Source of the DNA: Burkholderia sp. FERM BP-3421
GTDB taxonomy: Bacteria > Pseudomonadota > Gammaproteobacteria > Burkholderiales > Burkholderiaceae
Length of the DNA stretch: 64,000 nt
Direction of reading: 5' to 3'
Assembly: GCF_028657905.1 (NCBI RefSeq)
Contig: NZ_CP117781.1
Location: forward strand, 1,054,001 to 1,118,000
Positions 8,857 to 17,690 of this stretch are shown in pieces; position 1 is the first letter of the stretch, and the number at the start of each line of letters is the position of its first letter. Made by a program: the position numbers and the translations under genes. The notes beneath the pieces were generated by a model, which saw only the letters and a program-made list of their open reading frames with translations, ran no database searches and had not been told where the DNA came from.

Positions 8857-10049
8857 GCGGCATGCGCGCGTTTTTCGCCGACCTCAGCGGCCAATCGATC
8901 GCGATGGGGATCTTCGCGGCGGTCGTGGGCTATACCAGCTCGGTGGCCGTGGTGATCAACGGGATGCTCGCGGTCGGCGCCTCGCACGCGCAGGCCGCCT
9001 CCGGCCTCGCGATCCTGGGCGTCACGATGGGGTTGACGGCGATCGGGCTGAGTCTCGTCAGCCGCATCCCGATCTCGATCGCCTGGACCCTGCCTGGCAT
9101 GGCCCTGCTGTCGACGCTGCCGGTGCCCGCCGGCGGCTACTCCGCGGCGGTGGGCGCCTTCATCGTCACCGGCCTGCTGATCATGCTGGCCGGCGTATGG
9201 GCGCCGTTCGGCAGGCTGATCACGCGGATTCCCCCGCCGATCGCCAATGCGATGCTGGCGGGCATCCTGTTCAAGCTGTGCCTCGCGCCGTTCGAGGCGC
9301 TGCGGGAAACGCCGACGTTCGCGGCGCTCGTGATCCTGACCTGGCTGGTGGTGGGGCGCTTCCATCGCCTGTGGGCCGCGCCTGCCGCGCTGGGCGTGGC
9401 GGTCGCCGCCATGAGCTTCGCCGGCCGGGGGCCGGCGCAGGCCTTCGCGCTGCCGGCGCTGGAATGGGTGTCGCCGAGCTTCGACTGGCACGCGCTCGTG
9501 TCGATCGCGCTGCCGCTCTTCATCGTCACGATGGCCTCGCAGAACATCCCGGGCTTCGCGGTGCTCTCGACCTATGGCTATCAAGCGCCGGCGCGCCTCT
9601 CGTTCCTCGCGACCGGGGCGGCGTCGGCGCTCTCGGCGCTGCTCGGCGCGCCCGCGATCAACCTGGCCGCGGTCACGGCCGCGCTGTGCGCCGGGCCGGA
9701 CGCCCACGCCCGGCCGGAACGGCGCTATCCGGCGGCGGTGGTGGCGGGGCTCGTGTACGCGGTGATCCTGCCGCCCGTCGCGTCGATCGTGATCACGCTG
9801 GTCAGTTCCTCGTCCTCGCCGATCCTGATCGAGGCGGCGGCCGGTCTTGCGCTCACGGGCGCGTTCAGTTCGTCGATGTTCGGCGCGATGCGGGACGAGA
9901 CGCACCGTTTGCCGGCGCTCGCCACTTTTCTCGTCACGGCTTCCGGTTTCAGCCTCTACGGCATCGGCGGCGCGTTTTGGGGTTTATGCGCGGGACTGCT
10001 GATTCATGTGCTCTATGCGACCGGCTCCAGCGGGCGTCGCGGGGCTTGA
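8853..10049 (+). CDS. BenE-family (benzoate/H+ symporter-like) membrane transporter
   Basis: 398 residues from the ATG at 8853 within the ATGA overlap. The sequence is almost entirely hydrophobic with about 11-12 helices, for example GIFAAVVGYTSSVAVVINGM, IPISIAWTLPGMALLSTLP, PPPIANAMLAGILFKLCLAP and MASQNIPGFAVLSTYGYQ. These match the BenE/YdcO family: a GYTSS first helix, an AW(T)LPGMALL segment and an SQNIPG segment. Family members import aromatic acids such as benzoate; the substrate here is unknown and could be the starting material or product of the preceding enzymes. It closes the plus-strand run. Confidence 0.86.
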   Translation: MSGMRAFFADLSGQSIAMGIFAAVVGYTSSVAVVINGMLAVGASHAQAASGLAILGVTMGLTAIGLSLVSRIPISIAWTLPGMALLSTLPVPAGGYSAAVGAFIVTGLLIMLAGVWAPFGRLITRIPPPIANAMLAGILFKLCLAPFEALRETPTFAALVILTWLVVGRFHRLWAAPAALGVAVAAMSFAGRGPAQAFALPALEWVSPSFDWHALVSIALPLFIVTMASQNIPGFAVLSTYGYQAPARLSFLATGAASALSALLGAPAINLAAVTAALCAGPDAHARPERRYPAAVVAGLVYAVILPPVASIVITLVSSSSSPILIEAAAGLALTGAFSSSMFGAMRDETHRLPALATFLVTASGFSLYGIGGAFWGLCAGLLIHVLYATGSSGRRGA

Positions 10050-10569
10050 GACGTCGGCGGGGTAAGGCTGGCGCGGCGTTGCCGAACGCGCGTCGCGCAT
10101 TTTCCTTTCCGGCGGCGCGACTGCCGCGCGGATCGATGAGTTCGAATCGACCCGGTGATTTTCGTCGATTATCAAATGGAGATCGGATCAGGCTATTTCT
10201 GTAAAGAAACTATTTTTTCGAAAACGTCGATTCAAGATCTTGTCAGCGCTTTTTAATCTGATTAGACTGGCTTCCGTAAAAAGAACGCGCCGGGAAAATC
10301 CAATTGAGTGCATCCTGCCCAATTGGCGTGATTGCTGTTTTTCTGAAATTCTATAAATCCCCTCATTCATTAAGGCACGGCAAATCGCCGCGCGGATATT
10401 GCTCGCCCATTGGTTTTCGATGAGGCGAATTCGTGAAGATGGGCATTGGGCATGACCGCATTGCCGGCGGAGGGACGGGGCTTGCCGGGCATCGGCGCTT
10501 CAAGCAGTGCTGTTGGTCGCGCACGCATTTCGGCGTGTGCGTTTATTTCCCATGTCAAAGGAATGAAAC
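10050..10569. other. Long AT-richer leader/intergenic region
   Basis: About 520 bases without a supported gene. From 10150 to 10400 the base composition drops well below the flanks (runs such as ACTATTTTTTCG). A 7-bp inverted repeat CCAATTG (10300-10306) / CAATTGG (10320-10326) is present, and the leader hairpin at 10518-10541 lies at the end. It probably holds the promoter of the downstream secreted protein. Confidence 0.5.
10518..10545 (+). promoter_or_regulatory. Leader hairpin plus U-run ahead of first paralogue
   Basis: CGCGCACGC (10518-10526) can pair with GCGTGTGCG (10533-10541) using one G-U pair across a 6-base loop, followed by TTTATTTCC. It ends 28 bases before the ATG at 10570. 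The second paralogue has the same element at the same distance. Confidence 0.5.
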
Positions 10570-11307
10570 ATGCAACGTAAGACTTGGCTTATCGCATTGG
10601 GCGCGGCGTTCACCGCGCTGTCCGCCCACGCGCAGCAGTCCGGGGCGGTATCGCCTTCCGCCGTCGCGCAGGGCGAGATCGTCAGCTCCCAGACGATCAG
10701 CGACGCCGCCGGCACGACCAGGATCTATCGCTCGATCCGCGCGGCGGATCCCGCCGATGCGCGCCGGTCGGTGCTCGTCGAGCAGGTGCTGAAGCAGGCC
10801 GGGCCGGGCAGCCTGGCGTTCGTGCGCGGCGAGCAGCCGGTCGACGCGGTGCGGCACCGCCAGCAGCAATGCGCGGCGCTCGGCGCGGTCGATGCCACCG
10901 AGGAGTCGGACGTCACGTTCGACGAACGGATCCTGGACGCCACGCTCTGCAAGAGCGCGAATCCCCAGCAGCAGGCCGGCGCAGCACGTGCGGCAACCGC
11001 GCTGGCGGACCAGGGCATCACCATCATCGTGCCGGGGATCCTGGCCCGGCTCCAGCAGCCGACGCAACTGCCGATGCACTTGTGGGTGTCGACGGTGCAG
11101 ATCGGGACCGTGACGCTGTCGGTTTCCTCCGAGCCCTTCGGCGTCGGCAACCTCCAGTTCTACACCTACGGCGGCGTCAACAATTTCCAGACGGCTCTGA
11201 CCGTGCGCGCCTCCAAGCTCGGCATGTTCCCGATCAACGCGCGCGCGTGCGCACCCGGCATCGGTTGCGTCGACGATTCGCGCGGCCGGATCAACGTGGT
11301 TCGGTGA
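10570..11307 (+). CDS. Secreted protein of unknown family, tandem copy 1
   Basis: 245 residues with a clean signal peptide, KTWLIALGAAFTALSAHAQQ (cleavage after AHA near residue 21). No recognised domain. Conserved blocks shared with its neighbour: DAAGTTRIYRSIRAADPADA, VEQVLKQ.GPGS, a HRQQQCAALGAVDATEE..VTFDERILD..LCKSANP block with two cysteines, GITIIVP, and a C-terminal beta-rich half ending in CAPGIGCVDDSRGRINVVR. The C-terminal half looks like an all-beta exported domain. It is preceded by AAAGGAATGAAAC as ribosome-binding site. It pairs with 11430-12200, so the two probably arose by local duplication. Confidence 0.75.
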   Translation: MQRKTWLIALGAAFTALSAHAQQSGAVSPSAVAQGEIVSSQTISDAAGTTRIYRSIRAADPADARRSVLVEQVLKQAGPGSLAFVRGEQPVDAVRHRQQQCAALGAVDATEESDVTFDERILDATLCKSANPQQQAGAARAATALADQGITIIVPGILARLQQPTQLPMHLWVSTVQIGTVTLSVSSEPFGVGNLQFYTYGGVNNFQTALTVRASKLGMFPINARACAPGIGCVDDSRGRINVVR

Positions 11308-11375
11308 GCCTGTTTCCGTATCTCGCCGGGGCATCGCCCCGGCGCGCCAGCCGGGTGTTGCCTGGCGATGTCGTC

Positions 11376-11405
11376 CGCGCACGCACCCTGGGCGTGCGCG
11401 TTTTA
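11376..11405 (+). terminator. Perfect 9-bp hairpin with U-run between paralogues
   Basis: CGCGCACGC (11376-11384), loop ACCCTGG, GCGTGCGCG (11392-11400), then TTTTAC. It could terminate the first paralogue's transcript. Because it also sits 29 bases before the next ATG, like the element at 10518, it may act as a leader attenuator for the second copy. Confidence 0.6.
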
Positions 11406-11429
11406 CTTTCCTTACATCGGGATTGAAAT

Positions 11430-12200
11430 ATGCAACGCAATGCTTGGGTTGTCGCGCTGACCGCGGCCTTCACCACGTTCTCCGCTCACGCGCAGCAAGC
11501 GGACAGCCCGCCCGCCGGCGACCCGGCTCAAGAGGGCGTGGTCAGCTATCAGGCGGTCGGCAATGCCGCCGGCGTGACCAAGATCTACCGGTCGATCCGC
11601 GCGGCGGATCCCGCCGATGCGCGCAAGACGGTCGTCGTCGAACAGGTGCTGAAGCAGGTCGCGCCCGGCAGCGTGACGCTGGTGCGCGGCGAGCAGTCGG
11701 CGGAGGCGGCGCGGCACCGGCAGCAGCAATGCGCGGCGCTTGGCGCGGTCGATGCGACCGAGGAGGCGGACGTCACGTTCGACGAGCGGATTCTGGATTT
11801 CGCGCTCTGCAAGAGCGCGAATCCGCAGCCGGCGCAGCGCATGTTCGCGGCGGCGGGAATGCGCGCGACGGCGCTCGCCGCGGCACCCAAGGCGAATGAC
11901 GAGGGCATCACCATCATCGTGCCCGCGGTGCAGGGCAAATTGTTACAGCCGACCCAGCTCCCGGTTCACTTCTGGGTGTCGTCGGTGCGCGCGGGGGAGA
12001 TTTCGCTGTCGTTGCAGGCGCCGAACTTCGGCTTCGTCAATTTCAGGGGCACCACGAATGGCGGGGTCTACAATTTCCAGCCGGTGTTCACCGTCAAGGG
12101 CTCATGGCTCGGCACCTATCCGGTGACCGCGATCGGTTGCGCGCCGATTCCCGGCGGCTGCGTCAAGGATGAGCGCGGTCGCTTCACGGTCGTTCGATAA
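11430..12200 (+). CDS. Secreted protein of unknown family, tandem copy 2
   Basis: 256 residues, signal peptide NAWVVALTAAFTTFSAHAQQ. About half of the positions are identical to the copy at 10570, with the same IYRSIRAADPADAR, QQQCAALGAVDATEEADVT and LCKSANPQ blocks and the same beta-rich C-terminus ending GCVKDERGRFTVVR. It has an insertion of about 15 residues in the middle (RMFAAAGMRATALAAAP). Function unknown; exported, and the two conserved cysteines of the central block could form a disulfide. The region directly downstream is mobile-element debris. Confidence 0.75.
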   Translation: MQRNAWVVALTAAFTTFSAHAQQADSPPAGDPAQEGVVSYQAVGNAAGVTKIYRSIRAADPADARKTVVVEQVLKQVAPGSVTLVRGEQSAEAARHRQQQCAALGAVDATEEADVTFDERILDFALCKSANPQPAQRMFAAAGMRATALAAAPKANDEGITIIVPAVQGKLLQPTQLPVHFWVSSVRAGEISLSLQAPNFGFVNFRGTTNGGVYNFQPVFTVKGSWLGTYPVTAIGCAPIPGGCVKDERGRFTVVR

Positions 12201-12269
12201 GCGGCGCGTCGTCGGCGTGGCGGGCGCGGTGCTGCGCGTTCGCTGCGCCGAACCGGCGCCATGTGTCAG

Positions 12270-12385
12270 CTCTGAAGCGTCAAGAGCAACCGTCTTCGAT
12301 GTCAAGCAGGCGAGTGCGATTCTGCGTTCCAAGGGCGGCCGGACTTCACGGTTGCAATGAGAATGGCGAGCAATTTTCGCATTGC
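12270..12385 (-). mobile_element. IS110-family transposase 3' end remnant (left copy)
   Basis: Read on the minus strand the segment encodes AMRKLLAILIATVKSGRPWN and then ESHSPA-stop, the extreme C-terminus of an IS110-type transposase. The 116 bases match 16506-16621 at all but about eight positions, in the same orientation. Nothing else of the element remains at this site. Confidence 0.8.
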
Positions 12386-12455
12386 CGACCTGGGACGTTT
12401 CTTGTAGCCGCTTGGCAAGCGAGTTCTCTTTTATCCTAGAGGCAAGGAGAACTCA

Positions 12456-13058
12456 ATGAAGAAGCGATTTACCGACGAGCAGGTCATCCGGATCTTGCGC
12501 GAGGCCGTCCTCGCCGACGTCGTCGTGGCAACGACATACGCCTGCCAGGCGCCACGCAGCCCAATTCGGTCTGGAGCTGCGACTTCGTGCATGACCAACT
12601 GGTAGACGGGCGGGCGTTGAAGATGCTTGGCGTGATCGATGAATACACCCGCGAGTGTCTGGCGATCGAGGTCGGCGCGCGCCTCCGGTCGCAGGATGTG
12701 ATCCTGACGCTGTCGCGACTCATGCGGCTGTACGGCAAGCCCACGTTCATACGGTCGGACGACGACTGCTGCCAAGGTCATGCGCTGGCTGCGAGATGTT
12801 GCAATCGGCCCGGCTTTCATCGCGCCCGGCAGTCCGTGGCAAAACGGGCTCGTCGAGAGCTTCAACGGCAAGCTTCGCGACGAATTGCTGAACCGGGAAT
12901 GGTTCCGCAGCCGCGCCGAGGCCAAGGTGCTCATCGAACGCTGGCGGCAGTTCTATAACGAGCGCCGGCCCCATGGCGCACATCGCTATCAACCTCCCGC
13001 CGCGGTCCGTCGAGCCTGGCTGGATTCCGATACTATCTATGCGAGACTCACTGCCTGA
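12456..13058 (+). pseudogene. IS3-family transposase remnant (orfA + orfB, broken)
   Basis: ATG 12456 opens with KKRFTDEQVIRILREA, the start of an IS3-type OrfA, but it breaks after about 16 residues into an unrelated frame. OrfB resumes at about 12560 in a different frame (PNSVWSCDFVHDQLVDGRAL, VIDEYTRECLAIEV with DDE Asp residues, then FIRSDD). After a short deletion the third frame gives WQNGLVESFNGKLRDELLN and RWRQFYNERRPHGAHRYQPP to a stop at 13058. The catalytic-domain order (D, D, E) is intact but split by a large internal deletion and one small frameshift, so the element is dead. Confidence 0.88.
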
Positions 13059-13259
13059 TTGGTCACAAAATTCCGCCTCAGGTCAACTCCATAGGTCATA
13101 TCGAACCTCTCGCGACGCGATAGACGTTCGAAACACCCGCGCCAAGATGTGAACAATTTATAAATGCACAAACTACTGATCAAGAAATTACGTATATTGT
13201 GAGCGACTTGAATTCGTGGCCCGTTAGGTTTACGTAAGAAAACCAATGGGTACCTTCAT

Positions 13260-13640
13260 ATGGGCGGGTATCAACTTAGCGAAAGAATCCGAACCGGGCT
13301 GCTCCAGCAAGACCGGCTGTTACGGCTGGACACGCCGCTGCCGGCGAGCACGTTCGTTGTTGTCGGTCCCGAAACTCGGTCGTGATTTCAGCTGGACCCT
13401 CGATGGGGTGTCGGGCGCGGGCGACGTCGAGCTGAAGAAACTGATCGCGCAGCCAGTCACCGCGTGGCTGCAGCAGGCGACAAGTCCTATCGCCCGTTCA
13501 ACGGTTACGTGCACACGGCCCGCCGCTTGTGCGCGGACGGCGGTCTGACGAGTTATCAGCGGGTGTTCGCGTCGTGGCTGCATTTCCTGCGCTTCCGGCG
13601 CGACGAGCGCATCTGGCAGGACCGCGCCACCGAATCCACC
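13260..13640 (+). pseudogene. vgrG: VgrG (type VI secretion spike) N-terminal fragment, frameshifted
   Basis: ATG 13260 gives MGGYQLSERIRTGLLQQDRL and then PLPASTFVVVG, after which a shift is needed to continue LGRDFSWTLDGVSGAGDVEL, and a second shift for DKSYRPFNGYVHTARRLCAD, YQRVFASWLHFLRFRRDERI and WQDR. Together these match the start of a VgrG trimeric spike protein (gp27-like domain). Similarity stops at about 13640, so roughly 120 of an expected 600-900 residues remain. No other T6SS gene is present. It is probably debris from a vgrG-effector island rearranged by insertion sequences. Confidence 0.8.
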
Positions 13641-13790
13641 GGGCGTTTGCAGCGAACCCAGGTCGCCAGGATTTGGGAAAACGAGCATTTCCTTCCGCCT
13701 GACCTGCCGTTTGCCACATTGGGTTCGTCCTCGCCGTCTCTCCGCCCTGCCTACCGGTTCTAGAAAATAAAGCGACAATGGTGAAACACC

Positions 13791-16364
13791 ATGAAACTAT
13801 TCAATATTCCTAAAGATATGAGAAATGTGAGCGATTCGAGCACAATCCATCACTGGCTCGTCGTCACCGCCGTGTGCGCGATAGCGGCATTGAGCGGTTG
13901 CGGCGGCGATGACGGCAGCGGTAGCCCTGGCGCCACGGCGTCAGCCATTTCGCCGAACGCGGCCGCGGCGAATCCAGCGGCTGGTTCGAGCATCACCTTG
14001 TACGCCAGCCCGACCGGATCGGGCGATTGCTCGCAAGGCGCGCCGTGCAGTCTGACCGCCGCCCAATCGGCCGTCCAGTCGCAACGAGCGGCCGGCAACA
14101 CCAACGTGACGGTTCTACTCGCCGACGGCACGTACCGCTTGTCGCAGACCTGGCGATTCGGCGCGGCGGACTCCGGTGTGCCCGGCCATCCGGTGGTTTG
14201 GGCGGCCGCGCCCGGCGGGCATCCGATCATTTCCGGCGCGACGCAGATCACTGGATGGCAGCCATCCGGCGCGAGCAGCGTCTGGGTCGCCGCGGTGCCG
14301 TCGGGCGGCAACTCGCGCCAGTTGTACGTCAATGGCGCAGCCGCGCTGGTGGCGCAGCAAACCCCCAACCAACTCGGCTTCAGCGGAGGATGGGTGGGTT
14401 CGAAAACCGGCTATGACATCACGAGCGACAAGACCGCGAAGACCTGGTTCGCTCAGCTCACCGCGACGCAAGTCGCCAATGTCGAGTTCGTCTACACGCA
14501 GGGCAACGGCAATTGGACCGAATCGCGATGCCGGGTAGCCAGCTATTCGAACGGCGCGATCACGATGGCGCAACCCTGCTGGACCAACGTGACGCAGCGC
14601 GCCACCTATTCGAACGCCAGCGGCGGACTGCCGTCGATGTCGACGAGCACGATACCCTCGTCGATCCAGAATGCGCGTGTCCTGATCCAGCCGGGACAGT
14701 GGTTCCTCGATACGGCGGCCGGCGCACTTTACTATCAACCAATTCCCGGTCAATCGGTGACGGCGCTCGATATCGAGCTGCCCCGGCTGGAAACGCTGCT
14801 CCAAGGCGCGGGTTCCCTCGCTCAACCGCTGCACGACGTGACGTTCTCCGGGCTGCAGTTTTCCTATGCGACCTGGAACGCCCCGTCCGCCGCGCCCGGT
14901 TTCGCCGACGTGCAGAGCAATCTGCGCATGACGACGGCAACCGGCAATCAAGGCATGTGTAATTTCTCGTCGCCCACCGGTTCATGTCCGTGGGGCGCGT
15001 TGTCTCAACCGCTCGCCAACGTCAGCTTCAGCGCGGCGAACAACGTTACGCTCAAGGGAAATCGTTTCACCGCGCTGGGCGGCGCTGGCCTGGCATTCAT
15101 GTACGGATCGTCCGGCAATCTGATCCAGAACAACGAGTTTGCGTCGATCGCCTCGACCGCCATCCTGTTGGGCTGCACGTCCGATCCCACGCCGACCGAC
15201 GGCAAGGCAGCCACCGCCGCCGCGATCAAGCAGAACTGCAACCCGGACCCCACGCTCGTGAAGAACGATGCGATCGGCGCCAACGAGATCATGAAAAACA
15301 ACACGATCTCGGGCAACCTGATTCACAACATCGGCACGGATTACCCATCGGCCAGCGCGATCACCCTGTTGTTCGGCCAGAAGACGTCCGTCACCCGCAA
15401 CGAAATTCACGACGTACCCTACACGGCGATCACGGCCGGCGTCATCCAAGGGCATGTCGACAATTCCAACCATCCGTCCCAATCGACGAACATCAACGAC
15501 AGCAACACGCTCAGCAACAACCTGCTGCACGATTACATGACGGGGCTGACCGACGGTGGCGCAGTCTATATCGAAGGCCATCAGGCGCAGTATCAGTACA
15601 AGGCGGACGGCACGACCCTCGATCCCGTCGCGACGCTGGCCCACGGCATCCAGGTAACCGGCAATGTGTCCTACAACAGCAACAATGTCATGCGGACCTA
15701 CTACGATGACGCCGGCTCGGAATGGATCAACTGGTCCGGCAATGTGTCGTTCAATTCCACCGGGCCGTACGGCTCGGTCCAGGGCGGATGCGAACCAACC
15801 GGACACATCTGGTACACCGGCAATTACGCCGACGCGCCAGGCGGCGACTATGCCACGTGCCCGCCTCTTCCGATCGACACGCATAGCAGCGGAAACATCA
15901 CCATCACGTCGTTGTCGGCCGTGCCGGCAACGGTGATGAGCAGCGCGGGGCGCGGCAACGATCCGGCGAATCTCTCCGAAAGCAGCGTGACGGGCCGGAT
16001 CGGCGATAACGCGTCGCAACTGAAATACACCGGCTCGTGGCAACATGCCCACAACCGGTCCGTCTACTTCGACTACCTGCACGACCTTCATTACACGACG
16101 AACGACAACGATACGATGACGGTCGATTTCACCGGCACGGCGATCCAGGTCTTCGGCGAACAGAACACCGATCAGGGCAAGCTGGGCATCAGGATCGACG
16201 GCGGGCCACAGCAAACCGTCGATACGACGCCGGCGGACAAGCAACGGCATTCGAACGTCGCGGTCTACACGTCTCCGGTGTTGTCGCGCGGATCGCACAC
16301 GCTCACGGTGACGAAGTTGTCGGGGACGTACGCGACCATGAACGGGGTTTACATCGTGCCTTGA
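13791..16364 (+). CDS. Lipoprotein with right-handed parallel beta-helix (putative glycan-active)
   Basis: 857 residues. The N-terminus has a hydrophobic stretch ending in ALSGCGG (C37 as lipid-modified cysteine); the Met at residue 10 would give a more usual signal peptide. Residues about 65-150 (LYASPTGSGDCSQGAPCSLT, TVLLADGTYRLSQTW) are the usual entry to pectate-lyase-like beta-helices. Residues about 340-660 are rich in Asn ladders (NNVTLKGNRFTALGGAG, NNTISGNLIHNIGTD, TGNVSYNSNN). The last 110 residues form a beta-sandwich-like module (DTMTVDFTGTAIQVFGEQ). Proteins with this layout include GH110/GH120-type hydrolases; activity is unassigned. Codon use is less GC-biased than that of the neighbours. 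It is flanked by IS110 and vgrG debris. Confidence 0.8.
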   Translation: MKLFNIPKDMRNVSDSSTIHHWLVVTAVCAIAALSGCGGDDGSGSPGATASAISPNAAAANPAAGSSITLYASPTGSGDCSQGAPCSLTAAQSAVQSQRAAGNTNVTVLLADGTYRLSQTWRFGAADSGVPGHPVVWAAAPGGHPIISGATQITGWQPSGASSVWVAAVPSGGNSRQLYVNGAAALVAQQTPNQLGFSGGWVGSKTGYDITSDKTAKTWFAQLTATQVANVEFVYTQGNGNWTESRCRVASYSNGAITMAQPCWTNVTQRATYSNASGGLPSMSTSTIPSSIQNARVLIQPGQWFLDTAAGALYYQPIPGQSVTALDIELPRLETLLQGAGSLAQPLHDVTFSGLQFSYATWNAPSAAPGFADVQSNLRMTTATGNQGMCNFSSPTGSCPWGALSQPLANVSFSAANNVTLKGNRFTALGGAGLAFMYGSSGNLIQNNEFASIASTAILLGCTSDPTPTDGKAATAAAIKQNCNPDPTLVKNDAIGANEIMKNNTISGNLIHNIGTDYPSASAITLLFGQKTSVTRNEIHDVPYTAITAGVIQGHVDNSNHPSQSTNINDSNTLSNNLLHDYMTGLTDGGAVYIEGHQAQYQYKADGTTLDPVATLAHGIQVTGNVSYNSNNVMRTYYDDAGSEWINWSGNVSFNSTGPYGSVQGGCEPTGHIWYTGNYADAPGGDYATCPPLPIDTHSSGNITITSLSAVPATVMSSAGRGNDPANLSESSVTGRIGDNASQLKYTGSWQHAHNRSVYFDYLHDLHYTTNDNDTMTVDFTGTAIQVFGEQNTDQGKLGIRIDGGPQQTVDTTPADKQRHSNVAVYTSPVLSRGSHTLTVTKLSGTYATMNGVYIVP

Positions 16365-16505
16365 CGCCTTGCCGGATTTCCGCGTTCATCGCACCACGAT
16401 CGCGGATCGATCCGACGACGACGACGACGCGCGCCGTCGTCGTCGTCGTCGCGAGCGGGTGTAGGCGTCCAGAATTGATGCTAACCGCGTTCACAGAAGC
16501 GCTGG

Positions 16506-17150
16506 CTGTGAAGCGTTAAGAGCAACCGTCTTCGATGTCAAGCAGGCGAGTGCGACGCTGCGTTCCAAGGGCGGCCGGACTTCACGATTGCAATGAGAAT
16601 GGTGAGTAATTTTCGCATTGCGGCAACGAGCGCCACCTTCTTTGGCGTTCCCGTCATCACCAAGCGGGAGTAAAACGAAACAAGAACAGGGTTATGGCGT
16701 ACCGCGGCAGGCGTTGCCATGTAAAGCGTGCATCGAACATCGGATCGCCCTCCGGAAATAGTTCGACGCCCACGGATCTGTCCGGAGTCGCGATTGAATG
16801 GGGCAACCCCCACCGGGGCCGCGATCCGCCGCCTGCAGAGCGATCCCAGTTCAGGCGGTTCCGCAGCAAGGGTAGCAATTGTGGCTGTTCCAATGCCGTT
16901 GACGCTTCCAAGGAGAGCTGAAAAGCCTATGTGATGCCGCTGGACGTGATCTTTGAGTTCGCACTAGATCCGACCAATTTGGATCTTGATGAACTCGATG
17001 GAGTGCTCGACGCTTGAGCTAACGCTGACATGGGCTTGGCGCAAATGTTGTCGCTCAGCAACCAGGGCAGAGACGAGTTGCCGACGACGCAGCACAAGTG
17101 CTTGCAGTCTCCTGAGCTTCGCATCCGCGAGTGGTTTGATGAAACGGTTA
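16506..17150 (-). mobile_element. IS110-family transposase remnant (right copy)
   Basis: On the minus strand, the frame ending at 16964 carries RFIKPLADAKLRRLQALVLR and HVSVSSSVEHSIEFIKIQ. A shifted frame then continues HHIGFSALLGSVNGIGTATI, VGVAPFNRDSGQIRGRRTI and VRHNPVL, and ends in AMRKLLTILIAIVKSGRPWN and ASHSPA at 16538. These are the coiled-coil and C-terminal domains of an IS110 transposase. The N-terminal DEDD catalytic domain is missing and there is at least one frameshift near 16970. The last 116 bases are repeated at 12270-12385. Confidence 0.85.
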
Positions 17151-17195
17151 CGCCGCGCCGCCTCGCATCCACCGAACCGACTATCCCAGTGCGGC

Positions 17196-17690
17196 GCTCC
17201 TGCGGGTGCCGAGCCACCTCGACACCCCAGCCCGGATCGTGACCGATCTGGGGGCGACGCTGCATCAGAACGCATGGCCATCGCGCTTGTCGGCGAGCAG
17301 ACCCGCTACACCGGCCTGAATCGCTCGATCATCTACCGATGGTTCACCGATCCCGACCAGCGCCGGATTTACCACCCCGATGACCACGAGGCCCACTCCC
17401 GGCGCTACGTCGCATCGCTGCGGGCTGTCCACGGTCGCAGCGCCGACGATTCCGAGGCCGACGAATTCGCTGCGCTGTGGAAGCTGCACGAGGTCGCGGA
17501 TCGGCGCCGCAAGCGCTATGTCCATCCGCTCGTCGGCATCTTGACGCTCGACTGCGTGATGCTGACGTCCGCCGACCTGACGGAACGGCTCACGATCTTC
17601 ACCGCAGCGCCGGGTTCGCCGGATGCCGACCGCCTCAAGCTGCTTTCGGTGGTCGACGCGCAACATCCCGATCCGAAAAAAGCTGAGAAG
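17196..17690 (+). pseudogene. MmyB-type HTH regulator, broken C-terminal remnant
   Basis: The frame at 17196 reads LRVPSHLDTPARIVTDLGAT; a one-base shift near 17270 is required to continue MAIALVGEQTRYTGLNRSII, YRWFTDPDQRRIYHPDDHEA and HSRRYVASLRA, and later HEVADRRRKRYVHPLVGILT and TAAPGSPDADRLKLLSVV. This matches the ligand-binding C-terminal domain of MmyB/XRE-type regulators. The expected segment between SEADE and FAALW is shortened by a deletion, and the helix-turn-helix N-terminus is missing, replaced by the IS110 remnant. Not functional. Confidence 0.75.
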
